A stretch of DNA of 64,000 nucleotides, taken from the NCBI RefSeq assembly GCF_900114485.1, contig NZ_FOTF01000009.1, positions 62,001-126,000 of the forward strand. The letters run 5' to 3'. The DNA is from Loktanella salsilacus (GTDB lineage Bacteria > Pseudomonadota > Alphaproteobacteria > Rhodobacterales > Rhodobacteraceae). A model generated the notes under the pieces. It was given only the letters and a program-made list of their open reading frames with translations. It was not told the DNA's origin and did not search any database. Position numbers and translations under genes: made by a program. Positions 8,525 to 16,559 of the stretch are shown piece by piece (position 1 is the stretch's first letter; every line of letters begins with the position of its first letter).

Positions 8525-9112
8525 ATGACGCCAGCACGCGCTTTGAAACGATCACGCATCATGCCCGCCATCTTGATTGGTGCCTCGGCCTTTGCGCTGG
8601 CGGCCTGCCAAGACGAGCAGGTCGACGCGAATGCATTCCCAGATTTGGCGTCCTGTGAAGAGGCCGCCAAGGATGGCACGCAGATCTTTACCGTCGAGGA
8701 TTGCGATACCGCTTTCGCTGAGGCGCTGACCGAATACGAACGCACCGCACCGCGCTATGACGAACTTGCCTTGTGCGAAGAGCAGCATGGCGGCGAATGC
8801 GTCGCGCAGCAGTCCAGCAGCGGCGGGTCGATGTTCATGCCCCTGATGGCTGGCTATTTGATGGGCAGCATGCTGAGCAACAATCGCGCACAGACCCAGC
8901 CGCTATATCGCGATTCCGCTGGCAAATACGCGACCGCATCGGGGGGCACCGTGCTGAACGGCAACAAGGGCAGCGCCAAGATGTCCGCGTCAAACTTTCG
9001 CCCCGCAGCGGCCGCCTCTGCGCCGATGTCACGCGCGTCGGTCAAGGCGACAGGCGGGTTCGGATCGTCGCGCACAAGCTCCTTTTCCAACAGCCGTAGC
9101 TTTGGCGGCTGA
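8525..9112 (+). CDS. ygiB: DUF1190 (YgiB-like) lipoprotein
   Basis: 195-residue protein of the YgiB/DUF1190 family, function unknown. The N-terminus has basic residues, a hydrophobic stretch and the lipobox FALAAC, so an outer-membrane lipoprotein is likely. Conserved features are paired cysteines in SCEEAAKDG, VEDCDTAFAEAL and LCEEQHGGEC, a short glycine/methionine-rich hydrophobic segment (MAGYLMGSM) and a Ser/Ala-rich C-terminus ending in repeated Ser-Phe motifs. The cysteine pattern suggests disulfides. Its position next to the YgiC-like gene is conserved in other proteobacteria. In E. coli the pair lies near tolC, but no tolC-like gene is adjacent here. Confidence 0.85.
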   Translation: MTPARALKRSRIMPAILIGASAFALAACQDEQVDANAFPDLASCEEAAKDGTQIFTVEDCDTAFAEALTEYERTAPRYDELALCEEQHGGECVAQQSSSGGSMFMPLMAGYLMGSMLSNNRAQTQPLYRDSAGKYATASGGTVLNGNKGSAKMSASNFRPAAAASAPMSRASVKATGGFGSSRTSSFSNSRSFGG

Positions 9113-9113
9113 T

Positions 9114-9155
9114 ACTGCCCTGCATTCGGCTACCTATGGCCCGGGGCAGTTTTTG
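9114..9155 (+). terminator. Probable terminator after ygiB
   Basis: ACTGCCC (9114-9120) can pair with GGGCAGT (9144-9150) and is followed immediately by a run of T. The loop is long but the T-tract and position right after the stop fit intrinsic termination. Confidence 0.45.
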
Positions 9156-9277
9156 GACGAGTGGTCATTTAGCGCCTGACAAAAAAGACAGCCTTTTCGT
9201 CGTTTTTCAAAGCTTTGCTGCGTTCTGCATATTCTCTGCACATCCAGGCCTTATCGGGTCTTGGATAGCAGCATTGG

Positions 9278-9823
9278 ATGATGACGATGACACAGCAACA
9301 AATCGCACCCAGTCTTTTTGGCACGATCAAAGCAGCGGTGGCATGCGACGACATCCACCAAGCCTGCCAGATCGTCCAGAAACTGCTTGGCGTTTGCCAC
9401 GGCGGACTTTCGGGCATTCATTTTCCAGAGCTTAGCGATGCGCCTGCACCCCAAGGCGCGCCGTGGTGCAAGATGGGCGCGAGCGATCGTTTTGACCGCA
9501 TGGTGGACTATATCACTGCGGAAATCGACGTTATGGATCGCACCCTTGGCGGTGAAACCCTATCCATTCGCGGCTTTAGGCAATTGCGTACTGGAACAGA
9601 CAGCATAGCGCTGGCTCATCGGTTCCCGCAGGGGAGTGTTTGGCGCATCACAGCAGATGATGGCGCATCGATCCCGCGACCCGGTGATCGCGTCCGCGTG
9701 GACCACCTTGATGTTGATGGCGAAACGGTACTGTTTGCTGCGGAATATGATTGGTCCAGCTTCAGTCCAAATGCCCTGATGGCCCGGGTCGCCGCGACCT
9801 ATGGTGCGCTGACTTTCGGCTAA
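9278..9823 (+). CDS. Hypothetical protein
   Basis: 181 residues, not recognised. It has no signal peptide or membrane segment, so it is probably cytoplasmic. The composition is ordinary, with several histidines and cysteines (CDDIHQACQ, GVCHGGLSGIHFPEL, APWCKMG). The second half (SIRGFRQLRTGTDSIAL onward) has a beta-rich look. The start is one of three clustered in-frame ATG codons at 9278, 9281 and 9287, and no strong ribosome site marks one of them. It stands alone between the YgiB-like gene and the aldehyde dehydrogenase operon. No long ORF competes with it, so I call it a real gene of unknown role. Confidence 0.6.
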   Translation: MMTMTQQQIAPSLFGTIKAAVACDDIHQACQIVQKLLGVCHGGLSGIHFPELSDAPAPQGAPWCKMGASDRFDRMVDYITAEIDVMDRTLGGETLSIRGFRQLRTGTDSIALAHRFPQGSVWRITADDGASIPRPGDRVRVDHLDVDGETVLFAAEYDWSSFSPNALMARVAATYGALTFG

Positions 9824-9924
9824 AGCTTCAGTATTCTTACGATTTCGTGACACGCGCCCCGCGCGGTATCCGGAACTTACCAGCCAGCCGCATCGTTCCT
9901 TTAGCAATTACTGAAGGAGACGTC

Positions 9925-11301
9925 ATGTCTACGATCACAACAACCAATCCCGCCACCGGCGAAACCATCGCGACCTACCCCCTGATGTCCGAAGGCGAAG
10001 CAACCGCAAAGCTGGAAGCCTCTCACGCTGCATTTCTGGAATGGCGCAAGCTGTCCCACGCCGAACGCGCGCCCTATCTAAACAAAATCGCCCAAAAACT
10101 GCGCGACAACGCGGACGAGCTGGCCGCGCTGATGACGCAAGAAACCGGCAAGCTGCTAATCGACGGCCAGCGTGAAGTTGAAATCTGCGCCGCCATCTTT
10201 GAATACACCGCCAAGAACGGCCCGGACGCGCTGGCAGACGAAGACCGCACTTATGGCAAAGACGGCAAACGCGGCGTTGTCAGCTATCAGCCGCTTGGCG
10301 TGATCTATTCGATCCAACCGTGGAATTTTCCGCTTTATCAGCCGGTCCGCGTGCTTGCCGCCAACCTGATGACGGGCAACGGCTGCGTGCTGAAGCACGC
10401 CAGCATCTGCACCGGATCGGGCCTGCGCCTGCGCGAGCTATGCATCGAGGCGGGCCTGCCAGAGGATCTGTTTCAAGTCATCCTGATCGACCATGACACC
10501 AGCGACAAATTGATCGCGCACCCACTGGTCCGCGGCGTGACGCTGACCGGTAGCGACGGCGCAGGTCGCCACGTCGGCGCAGTCGCCGCCAAAGCGCTGA
10601 AAAAGACAGTGTTGGAACTGGGCTCGAACGACGCCTATCTGGTGCTAGAAGACGCAGATATTGAAACGGCGGTGAAGTTTTCGGTCATGGGCCGCCTTTA
10701 TAACAACGGTGAAACTTGCGTGGCGGCCAAGCGGTTTATCGTGACAGATAAGGTCTATGACGCCTTTGTTTCCGCCTTTGTCGATCAGATGAAAGCAATC
10801 AAGCTGGGCGATCCAACCGCCAAAGAAAGCCAGCTTGGACCGCTGTCCAGCGAGGATCAGTTCAAGACGGTCAAGGATCAAGTAGACGACAGCATTGCCA
10901 AAGGTGCTCAGGCGCTTTGCGGCGGCGAGGCTCCCGACCGCACAGGTGCCTACTACCCTGCCACCGTACTTGTCGACGTTGCCCCCGGCATGCCTGCTTA
11001 TGATGATGAATTCTTTGGCCCCGTCGCAGCCGTGATCCGGGCGAAAGATGACGCTGACGCCATGCGCATCGCCAATGAAAGCCGTTATGGCCTTGGCGGC
11101 GGGATCTTCTCTAAGGACGAGGACCGCGCGCTAAAGCTGGCCCGCGATCATTTTGAGACGGGAATGATCCGCATCAACTCTTATGGGGCTGCCGATCCGA
11201 ACATGCCCTTCGGCGGCGTCAAAGACTCGGGGTATGGCCGCGAACACGGCGGCTTTGGCATGAAGGAATTCGTCAACGTGAAAGCGATTTATCTGCCATG
11301 A
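9925..11301 (+). CDS. NAD(P)-dependent aldehyde dehydrogenase, succinate-semialdehyde type
   Basis: 458-residue aldehyde dehydrogenase close in length to the Sad/YneI group, which oxidises succinate semialdehyde to succinate. The catalytic Cys is in NNGETCVAAKRF and the general-base Glu in VLELGSNDAYLV. The cofactor/oxyanion block QPWNFPLYQP and the C-terminal PFGGVKDSGYGREHG are also present. The start is the ATG at 9925 with GAAGGAGA upstream, and the open frame before it is not needed. The stop overlaps the GST gene start (ATGA), so the two are co-transcribed. A GABA or putrescine route is possible because PuuA and PuuB are encoded at 20-22.6 kb, but no aminotransferase is nearby. Confidence 0.87.
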   Translation: MSTITTTNPATGETIATYPLMSEGEATAKLEASHAAFLEWRKLSHAERAPYLNKIAQKLRDNADELAALMTQETGKLLIDGQREVEICAAIFEYTAKNGPDALADEDRTYGKDGKRGVVSYQPLGVIYSIQPWNFPLYQPVRVLAANLMTGNGCVLKHASICTGSGLRLRELCIEAGLPEDLFQVILIDHDTSDKLIAHPLVRGVTLTGSDGAGRHVGAVAAKALKKTVLELGSNDAYLVLEDADIETAVKFSVMGRLYNNGETCVAAKRFIVTDKVYDAFVSAFVDQMKAIKLGDPTAKESQLGPLSSEDQFKTVKDQVDDSIAKGAQALCGGEAPDRTGAYYPATVLVDVAPGMPAYDDEFFGPVAAVIRAKDDADAMRIANESRYGLGGGIFSKDEDRALKLARDHFETGMIRINSYGAADPNMPFGGVKDSGYGREHGGFGMKEFVNVKAIYLP

Positions 11302-11915
11302 TCACCCTACATGCCCTGAAATACTCCCGCGCGACCCGCGTGCTATGGCTGCTCGATGACCTTGGGCAGCCATGCAACCGGATCGATTATGACCGCACCG
11401 AAGAATTTCGTGCGCCGCCCGATCTGTCCAAGGTTCACCCCTTGGGCAAGTCGCCGGTGATCGTCGACGACGGTGACATGATTGCGGAATCCGCCACGAT
11501 CCTGCGGTATCTGGCGGCAAAGTTTGACGATGACACCCACACGCCGCCAAAGGGCACAGCTGACTATTGGCACCACGAGGCGCTATTCGACTATGTCGAA
11601 GCCTCTTTCGCCGAAGTCGCCCTGCAAGCAATCATGCCCGCGTTTCAAGGCAAGCCCGTGCCGGATCAAGCAAAGGCTGCGCTGGACAAACACCTAAACT
11701 ACATCACGCAGGCCATTGGCGATGGCCCGCTACTGTTTGGCGAAAAGGCCATGCTGGCCGATATCCAGATGTCCTACATCATCGCCTTGCTTGCGCGACT
11801 AAACCTGCTGAATGACCACCCTCGGATCGCGGCCTATTGGGACGCGCTGCAACAGCAGCCCGGCTACATCGCCGCGACACGCTCTGCCGGGCCAATGGCC
11901 CCGCCAGCGGAATGA
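11298..11915 (+). CDS. Glutathione S-transferase family protein
   Basis: 205-residue soluble protein with a thioredoxin-like N-terminal domain (MITLHALKYSRATRVLWLLDDLG, then HPLGKSPVIVDDG and the glutathione-binding ES of IAESATILRYL) and an all-helical C-terminal domain. This is the layout of bacterial GSTs that conjugate or reduce electrophiles. The R-A-T-R stretch at the start of helix 1 provides a Ser/Thr in place of Tyr. It overlaps the aldehyde dehydrogenase by 4 bp and precedes a NAD(P)-binding protein gene by 17 bp, which suggests a small aldehyde/electrophile-detoxification operon. The substrate cannot be read from sequence. Confidence 0.85.
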   Translation: MITLHALKYSRATRVLWLLDDLGQPCNRIDYDRTEEFRAPPDLSKVHPLGKSPVIVDDGDMIAESATILRYLAAKFDDDTHTPPKGTADYWHHEALFDYVEASFAEVALQAIMPAFQGKPVPDQAKAALDKHLNYITQAIGDGPLLFGEKAMLADIQMSYIIALLARLNLLNDHPRIAAYWDALQQQPGYIAATRSAGPMAPPAE

Positions 11916-11932
11916 CACAGAAGGAAAACACA

Positions 11933-12535
11933 ATGACTATGAATATTCTTATCGCCGGTGCGACCGGCAAAACCGGCCTGCTACTAACCCAAGACCTGCT
12001 GGACCACGGACATACCGTCACCGCGCTGGTGCGCGAAAGCTCTGACACGTCGGACCTGCCCGAACGCACGGCCCTGCGCCAAGGCGACCTGAATGACCTG
12101 CAAGAAGGCGTTTGCGACGGCGCAGATGTCGTGATCTTCGCCGCAGGCTCTGGCGGTAAAACGGGACCGGACATGACCGACAAGGTCGACCGGGACGGCG
12201 CGAAACGTTTGATTGATCTGGCGAAACAGGCCGGCGCGTCCCGCTTTGTGATGCTAAGCTCTGTTGGTGCAGACCAAGAAAATCCGTCGGGCGATCTCGC
12301 ACATTATCTGAAGGCCAAACACGAAGCCGATGAACACCTAAAGGCGTCTGGCCTGACCTTTGCGATCATTCGCCCCGTCGCACTGACCGACGATGATCCC
12401 AGCGGCGACGTCATCCTTGGCGAGAAAGTTGATGTTTCGGCCAAGGCCGCACGTGCAGACGTTGCAGCCGTACTGGCCGACGCCGCAATGACCGGCACCT
12501 TTGACGGCCAAGCGTTGAACATGCAATCAGCTTAA
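11933..12535 (+). CDS. NAD(P)H-binding atypical SDR (NmrA-like)
   Basis: 200-residue Rossmann protein starting MTMNILIAGATGKTGLLLTQ, the GATGxxG loop of atypical SDRs that act as quinone reductases, flavin reductases or redox sensors. The FVMLSSVGADQENPSGDLAHYLKAK region follows in the middle, and the protein ends near RADVAAVLADAAM, as in SDR_a5-type proteins. The ATG at 11933 has GAAGGAAA upstream. It is the last gene of the aldehyde dehydrogenase-GST operon, followed by a hairpin at 12541. An exact function is not assignable. Confidence 0.8.
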   Translation: MTMNILIAGATGKTGLLLTQDLLDHGHTVTALVRESSDTSDLPERTALRQGDLNDLQEGVCDGADVVIFAAGSGGKTGPDMTDKVDRDGAKRLIDLAKQAGASRFVMLSSVGADQENPSGDLAHYLKAKHEADEHLKASGLTFAIIRPVALTDDDPSGDVILGEKVDVSAKAARADVAAVLADAAMTGTFDGQALNMQSA

Positions 12536-12540
12536 CCCCT

Positions 12541-12573
12541 GACTACGCCCGGTGCCCCGCACCGGGCATAGTC
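12541..12573 (+). terminator. Hairpin after the NmrA-like gene
   Basis: GACTACGCCCGGTG (12541-12554) pairs with CACCGGGCATAGTC (12560-12573) with one mismatch and a 5-base loop. There is no T-run behind it, so it may be an imperfect terminator. The remaining sequence to 12796 is lower in GC and shows no gene. Confidence 0.45.
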
Positions 12574-12796
12574 ATCCCGATACAGTGTATCAAATATCAG
12601 ACTGATCCGGAAAAATGCGTATGTTTTGAAAGTTACAGACGCAAAGCCGCCAACATCTTGCCGCAAACCACTGATACTGAACCCGAAGGCTGCGGTGCGA
12701 ACCTGATTGAGACGAACATGGCGTTATGTTAGTTCCTCAAGTGAACAAGACTGTGGCCCCAGACGTTCGAAGATTGATCAAGCAGGAAGTAAGCGC

Positions 12797-14545
12797 GTGA
12801 AAACCCCATCTTTTGAGAATGTTAAGGCATCTGTCAAACTCGTGATCTGGGATCTGGATGAAACGTTTTGGCAGGGAACGCTTTCAGAAGAAGGTATCGT
12901 TCAAATTGAATCGCACATTGCGATGATCCGCACTCTAGTCGACCGCGGAATCATGTGTTCGATCTGTTCTAAAAACGATTTCGATCAGGCAAAAGCTGCC
13001 ATTGAAAAACTAGGCATTTGGGATCTATTCGTTTTCCCCCATATCGCATGGTCGCCCAAGGGGCAGGCCATCGCAAAAATGGTAAAGGACATGGGTCTGC
13101 GCGATGAAAACGTGGTATTTCTAGATGATAACCACCTAAACCTCGAAGAAGCTGTGTTCTTTAGCCCCAAGCTTATGGCAGTCGAAGCCGTTGGCGATAT
13201 GACCGGTTTGCTGGACTTGCCCGAATTTAAAGGCAAAGAAGATAGCAATCATTCCCGCCTTAAACAGTATAAGGTGATGGAGCAGAAGCAGTCCGAACAG
13301 TCCGAGACTGGACTTTCTAACACTGAATTTCTGAAACAATCCGAGATTAAGATCCGCATTGTGACTGATGTGGAAAACCACATGGACCGTGTGCTAGAAT
13401 TATTGAACCGCACAAATCAACTGAACTTTACCAAAGTACGCGCAAACACCGCGCAAGAGCGTAAGGATTTCGATGATCTTCTTGCCGTCTCTGGGATGCA
13501 TGCGGGACTGATCGAAGTCCAAGACCGATACGGTGATTACGGTGCCGTCGGCTTCTTTGCTGTGCGCACAAAGTTTTCCGGCACAACGGTGCACCACCTT
13601 ACGTTTTCCTGCCGCACCCTTAACATGGGTGTGGAACAATGGGTCTGGGATTATCTTGGTCGGCCTGAATTTAAAATCGTCGGTCCTGTAGCGGGCGAAT
13701 TGACGGAGCCGGTAGATTGGATAACGCAAGTTACCGATTTCGAAACAACAGCAGACCCACAAGAAGAGCGCCGTCTTTGTATGGTTGGCGGCTGCGACTT
13801 GTTGCAAGTCTCTTTTTACTGCGGAACGAACCGTGACGAATACGTCAACAAGCAGGATGATCAGGGAATGCTTGTGCGCTACGACGATGTTGGTTTCTTT
13901 ATCAATCCCCGCGACATGGCATTGAAGCACAATAAGTCCCTGCAACGCTTTATTGGCTACACTTATGAGGAAATGCTAGATCTCGATAAATCGTTGGCGG
14001 CGGCCGACCTCATACTGCTGTCTATGTATTTTTCGATCCCTTCCGACTTGCTGTTCACTTATGGCGGCAATGAATTCGGCGGTAAATACTGGGGCACTGT
14101 TCCGCCTCGCCGTTTTAAGAAGTTGATGAAGGATCCCGACACCGCGATGCGGTTCTCGAAAGAAATGTTCCATCGCCGATTAGCGCTAGAAGAAAGACTT
14201 GAACTTACGAGACAATCCTTTGTTCACGCTGATGCTTGCAGGACGCCAGGTGTGCCGTTGTTCATTCTAGGATCTGCCACACAGCATGGACAACAGGCAG
14301 AGCGTACGCAGGACATGCGCCTGGCGTTTAATGCAATGTGCCGCAATTTCTGTGAAACGACGGAGAACACTCATTTCATTGACGTAGACAATTTACTGGA
14401 AGCGGACGAATTTGCTGACAGCGATCACTATACGCGCACCGGATATTTCAAAATTGCGGACTTCGTTAATAAACAGACCGCCCTTTTAGAAAAAAAAGAC
14501 ATAGTAGAGACCACTAAAAGGTTAAATGAAAGCGCGTCTGCTTAA
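12797..14545 (+). CDS. HAD-IIIC/FkbH-like protein with C-terminal SGNH-like region
   Basis: 582 residues. The N-terminal HAD domain carries LVIWDLDETFWQGTLSEEG (nucleophile Asp motif of the FkbH/HAD-IIIC group), CSKNDF and VFLDDN. The middle (about 215-350) resembles the GNAT-like part of FkbH proteins. The C-terminal part (about 355-570) looks SGNH-hydrolase-like: MVGGCDLL could be the first block, and DSDHYTRTGY resembles the late Asp-x-x-His block. FkbH relatives often load glyceryl groups on carrier proteins or serve in glycan synthesis. I chose GTG 12797, with AGGAAG upstream, over an in-frame start at 12707. Lower GC and A/T-ending codons set it and the next gene apart from their surroundings, which suggests transfer. 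Confidence 0.75.
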   Translation: MKTPSFENVKASVKLVIWDLDETFWQGTLSEEGIVQIESHIAMIRTLVDRGIMCSICSKNDFDQAKAAIEKLGIWDLFVFPHIAWSPKGQAIAKMVKDMGLRDENVVFLDDNHLNLEEAVFFSPKLMAVEAVGDMTGLLDLPEFKGKEDSNHSRLKQYKVMEQKQSEQSETGLSNTEFLKQSEIKIRIVTDVENHMDRVLELLNRTNQLNFTKVRANTAQERKDFDDLLAVSGMHAGLIEVQDRYGDYGAVGFFAVRTKFSGTTVHHLTFSCRTLNMGVEQWVWDYLGRPEFKIVGPVAGELTEPVDWITQVTDFETTADPQEERRLCMVGGCDLLQVSFYCGTNRDEYVNKQDDQGMLVRYDDVGFFINPRDMALKHNKSLQRFIGYTYEEMLDLDKSLAAADLILLSMYFSIPSDLLFTYGGNEFGGKYWGTVPPRRFKKLMKDPDTAMRFSKEMFHRRLALEERLELTRQSFVHADACRTPGVPLFILGSATQHGQQAERTQDMRLAFNAMCRNFCETTENTHFIDVDNLLEADEFADSDHYTRTGYFKIADFVNKQTALLEKKDIVETTKRLNESASA

Positions 14546-14711
14546 CAGGATGCAAAAGTAGCTTCACTGCAGAATATCAACGATATTGTCGTGGCATGCA
14601 TGTAAGTTTTTTTGCTCTGGCAGCTTAACGTTAACGTTGGGTGGCTGGGGATTAAAACCTTCCCGACGTAAGCCATGACGTTATGCATACGCTTTGCGAA
14701 GAGGACCTGAC

Positions 14712-16067
14712 ATGAGCCGCAACATCGAACAGGTCTCTGCAAAAGAAGCCTACGAGCGCGCAAAATCCAATCCACAACGTCGATACCCATCACCAAATCT
14801 TGGTGCAAACAGGTTGCGCCCTACAGCGACACCCATCGGTCGACCTTCGTTTAAAATTTCTGCTGATGAGTCATTTTTCACCATTGGGTCCTGCTTTGCG
14901 CGCAGTCTTGAAGTGGCTTTGATCAATGCTGGCATGCAGGTCACTAGCCATGAAGTCGATCTAGGCATCATTGGAGATAGCCGAGGATTTACGCCAAACT
15001 TTTTCAACAAGTACTCCGTCCACTCCATATATAACGATCTGAAATGGGCGCTTGAAAGGGAGACCTTTCCCGGCGCCGACATCCTCTATCAAGTCGAGGG
15101 AAAGAGCTGGTATGCAGATCTACAATTAGGACTGGCAAAGCTCGAATTTCCAGTCGAAGCTATATTGGCTTTTCGCACACAATATCTTGATGTACTTGCA
15201 CGCGTTGCCGACGCCGATATTGTCGTCGTGACTCTCGGCTATGTAGAAACTTGGTTTGATACTAAGCTTGGCATTTACATCAACACCTCTCCACCTCTTG
15301 CGCTCGTAAATGCAGAGCCGGACAGATTTGAATTCCGAGTATTAAGTTACGAGGATGTACTAAGCGGCCTGCATGATATTCGAAAACTTTTAGAAAAACA
15401 TCGCACAAAGCCGCTGCGCATGTTGCTAACCGTATCACCCGTTCCGTTACTATCGACGTTTCGTGACATGGATGTTTTGGTCGCCAATACATATTCAAAG
15501 TCAGTCCAACGCGCTGCAATTGATGCTTTTACTCGGGATTCCGATAACATTGATTACTTCCCATCCTATGAATTTGTGATGCTTTCAAATCCAGACGTTG
15601 CATGGCAGGATGACGATTTTCGTCATGTTTCGCCAGACCTTGTTGCATCCATTATGGCAAACGTCATTGATCAATACATAACGGACCCGACAAACATCGA
15701 CGGCGAACAAAGTATAGCCCATAATGTAGCCGCGACCATGCGGCTTTCGGCCAAGGCCAAGGATTACCACGGCGTCATTACCGCTGCGGAAGGCGCACCT
15801 GATCTTGTGACACGATCAACGGATTTGATGCTGTTATTGGCGCAGGCTCACGTCCAAATTGGGGACACAGGAACAGCTATCGACCTTTTGGTTGACGCCG
15901 ACAATCTACCAACATCAAAAGGTGGCCCGCTAGAAGCGCTTATAAACTTAGCGCTTGATGTTGGAGAGATAGAAGTTGCGCGCCATTACCTGAAAGAACA
16001 TGAGCAGCGCTATCCTAAACGTGCAGGATTTCGAAACCGCACGCTACGCGCAAATAATCTAGGTTAG
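14712..16067 (+). CDS. GSCFA-domain protein with C-terminal helical repeats
   Basis: 451 residues. Residues about 55-320 form a GSCFA domain, with the defining FFTIGSCFARSLE near the start and a late DDDFRHVSPDLVASIM block. The family is SGNH-like and is usually tied to cell-surface carbohydrate modification, though the chemistry is unproven. The last 110 residues are helix-rich and TPR-like (VITAAEGAPDLVTR..., LLAQAHVQIGDTGTAIDLL...). The ATG at 14712 follows GAGGACC. It lies 166 bp after the FkbH-like gene on the same strand with similarly low GC, so the two probably arrived together and act in one pathway. The gene stops with TAG, showing that TAG is a normal stop here. Confidence 0.8.
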   Translation: MSRNIEQVSAKEAYERAKSNPQRRYPSPNLGANRLRPTATPIGRPSFKISADESFFTIGSCFARSLEVALINAGMQVTSHEVDLGIIGDSRGFTPNFFNKYSVHSIYNDLKWALERETFPGADILYQVEGKSWYADLQLGLAKLEFPVEAILAFRTQYLDVLARVADADIVVVTLGYVETWFDTKLGIYINTSPPLALVNAEPDRFEFRVLSYEDVLSGLHDIRKLLEKHRTKPLRMLLTVSPVPLLSTFRDMDVLVANTYSKSVQRAAIDAFTRDSDNIDYFPSYEFVMLSNPDVAWQDDDFRHVSPDLVASIMANVIDQYITDPTNIDGEQSIAHNVAATMRLSAKAKDYHGVITAAEGAPDLVTRSTDLMLLLAQAHVQIGDTGTAIDLLVDADNLPTSKGGPLEALINLALDVGEIEVARHYLKEHEQRYPKRAGFRNRTLRANNLG

Positions 16068-16517
16068 GTCAATTAAATGCAAATGTTCAGTAGGACCTAT
16101 AAGCTTAAAGAGATGATCATATAATGTTTAGAAATATAAGTTCTTAATGCGCGCTCATTTTTACCTTTATAAGTTAGGGTATCTGTAGTCGCACCTTACT
16201 TGTGACATGTCGAAACGCGGCTTCGCCAAAACGATCTTAAACATATTTAGTACACAATATTCCTCCGCCGAAAATGAAATGCCACGTCACCAAACCACGC
16301 TCAGCAATAGATTGAGAAACGCGATATCCTCAGATTAATTGTACATAGGCATCAGCCCTATACAGGCAACTGGCGAAAATATTAATTTGCCTCCGCTGCT
16401 CACGACAACAGCTTCTTTCGACTTTCAAAAATTAGGCACAGTATCGCGTTTTACGGCTTGTTCTATAAAGTGTTGATTTTGGGACTCCCAATAACACTAC
16501 AACCAACTGAAACCTGC
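16068..16517. other. AT-rich intergenic stretch without a recognisable gene
   Basis: About 450 bp between the GSCFA gene and the hairpin before phoD. It is low in GC with many short stops in all frames. I see no tRNA, repeat or clear ORF. Confidence 0.5.
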
Positions 16518-16550
16518 CGTCCCGGACGGCCCAGCAGGCCGCCCGGGACG
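16518..16550. terminator. Strong hairpin, probable bidirectional terminator
   Basis: A 14-bp stem pairs CGTCCCGGACGGCC (16518-16531) with GGCCGCCCGGGACG (16537-16550), with one A/C mismatch (a G-U wobble on the other strand) and a 5-base loop. A T-rich tract follows on the plus strand. It lies 9 bp beyond the phoD stop and ends the minus-strand gene. Confidence 0.7.
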
Positions 16551-16559
16551 TAGTTTTAT

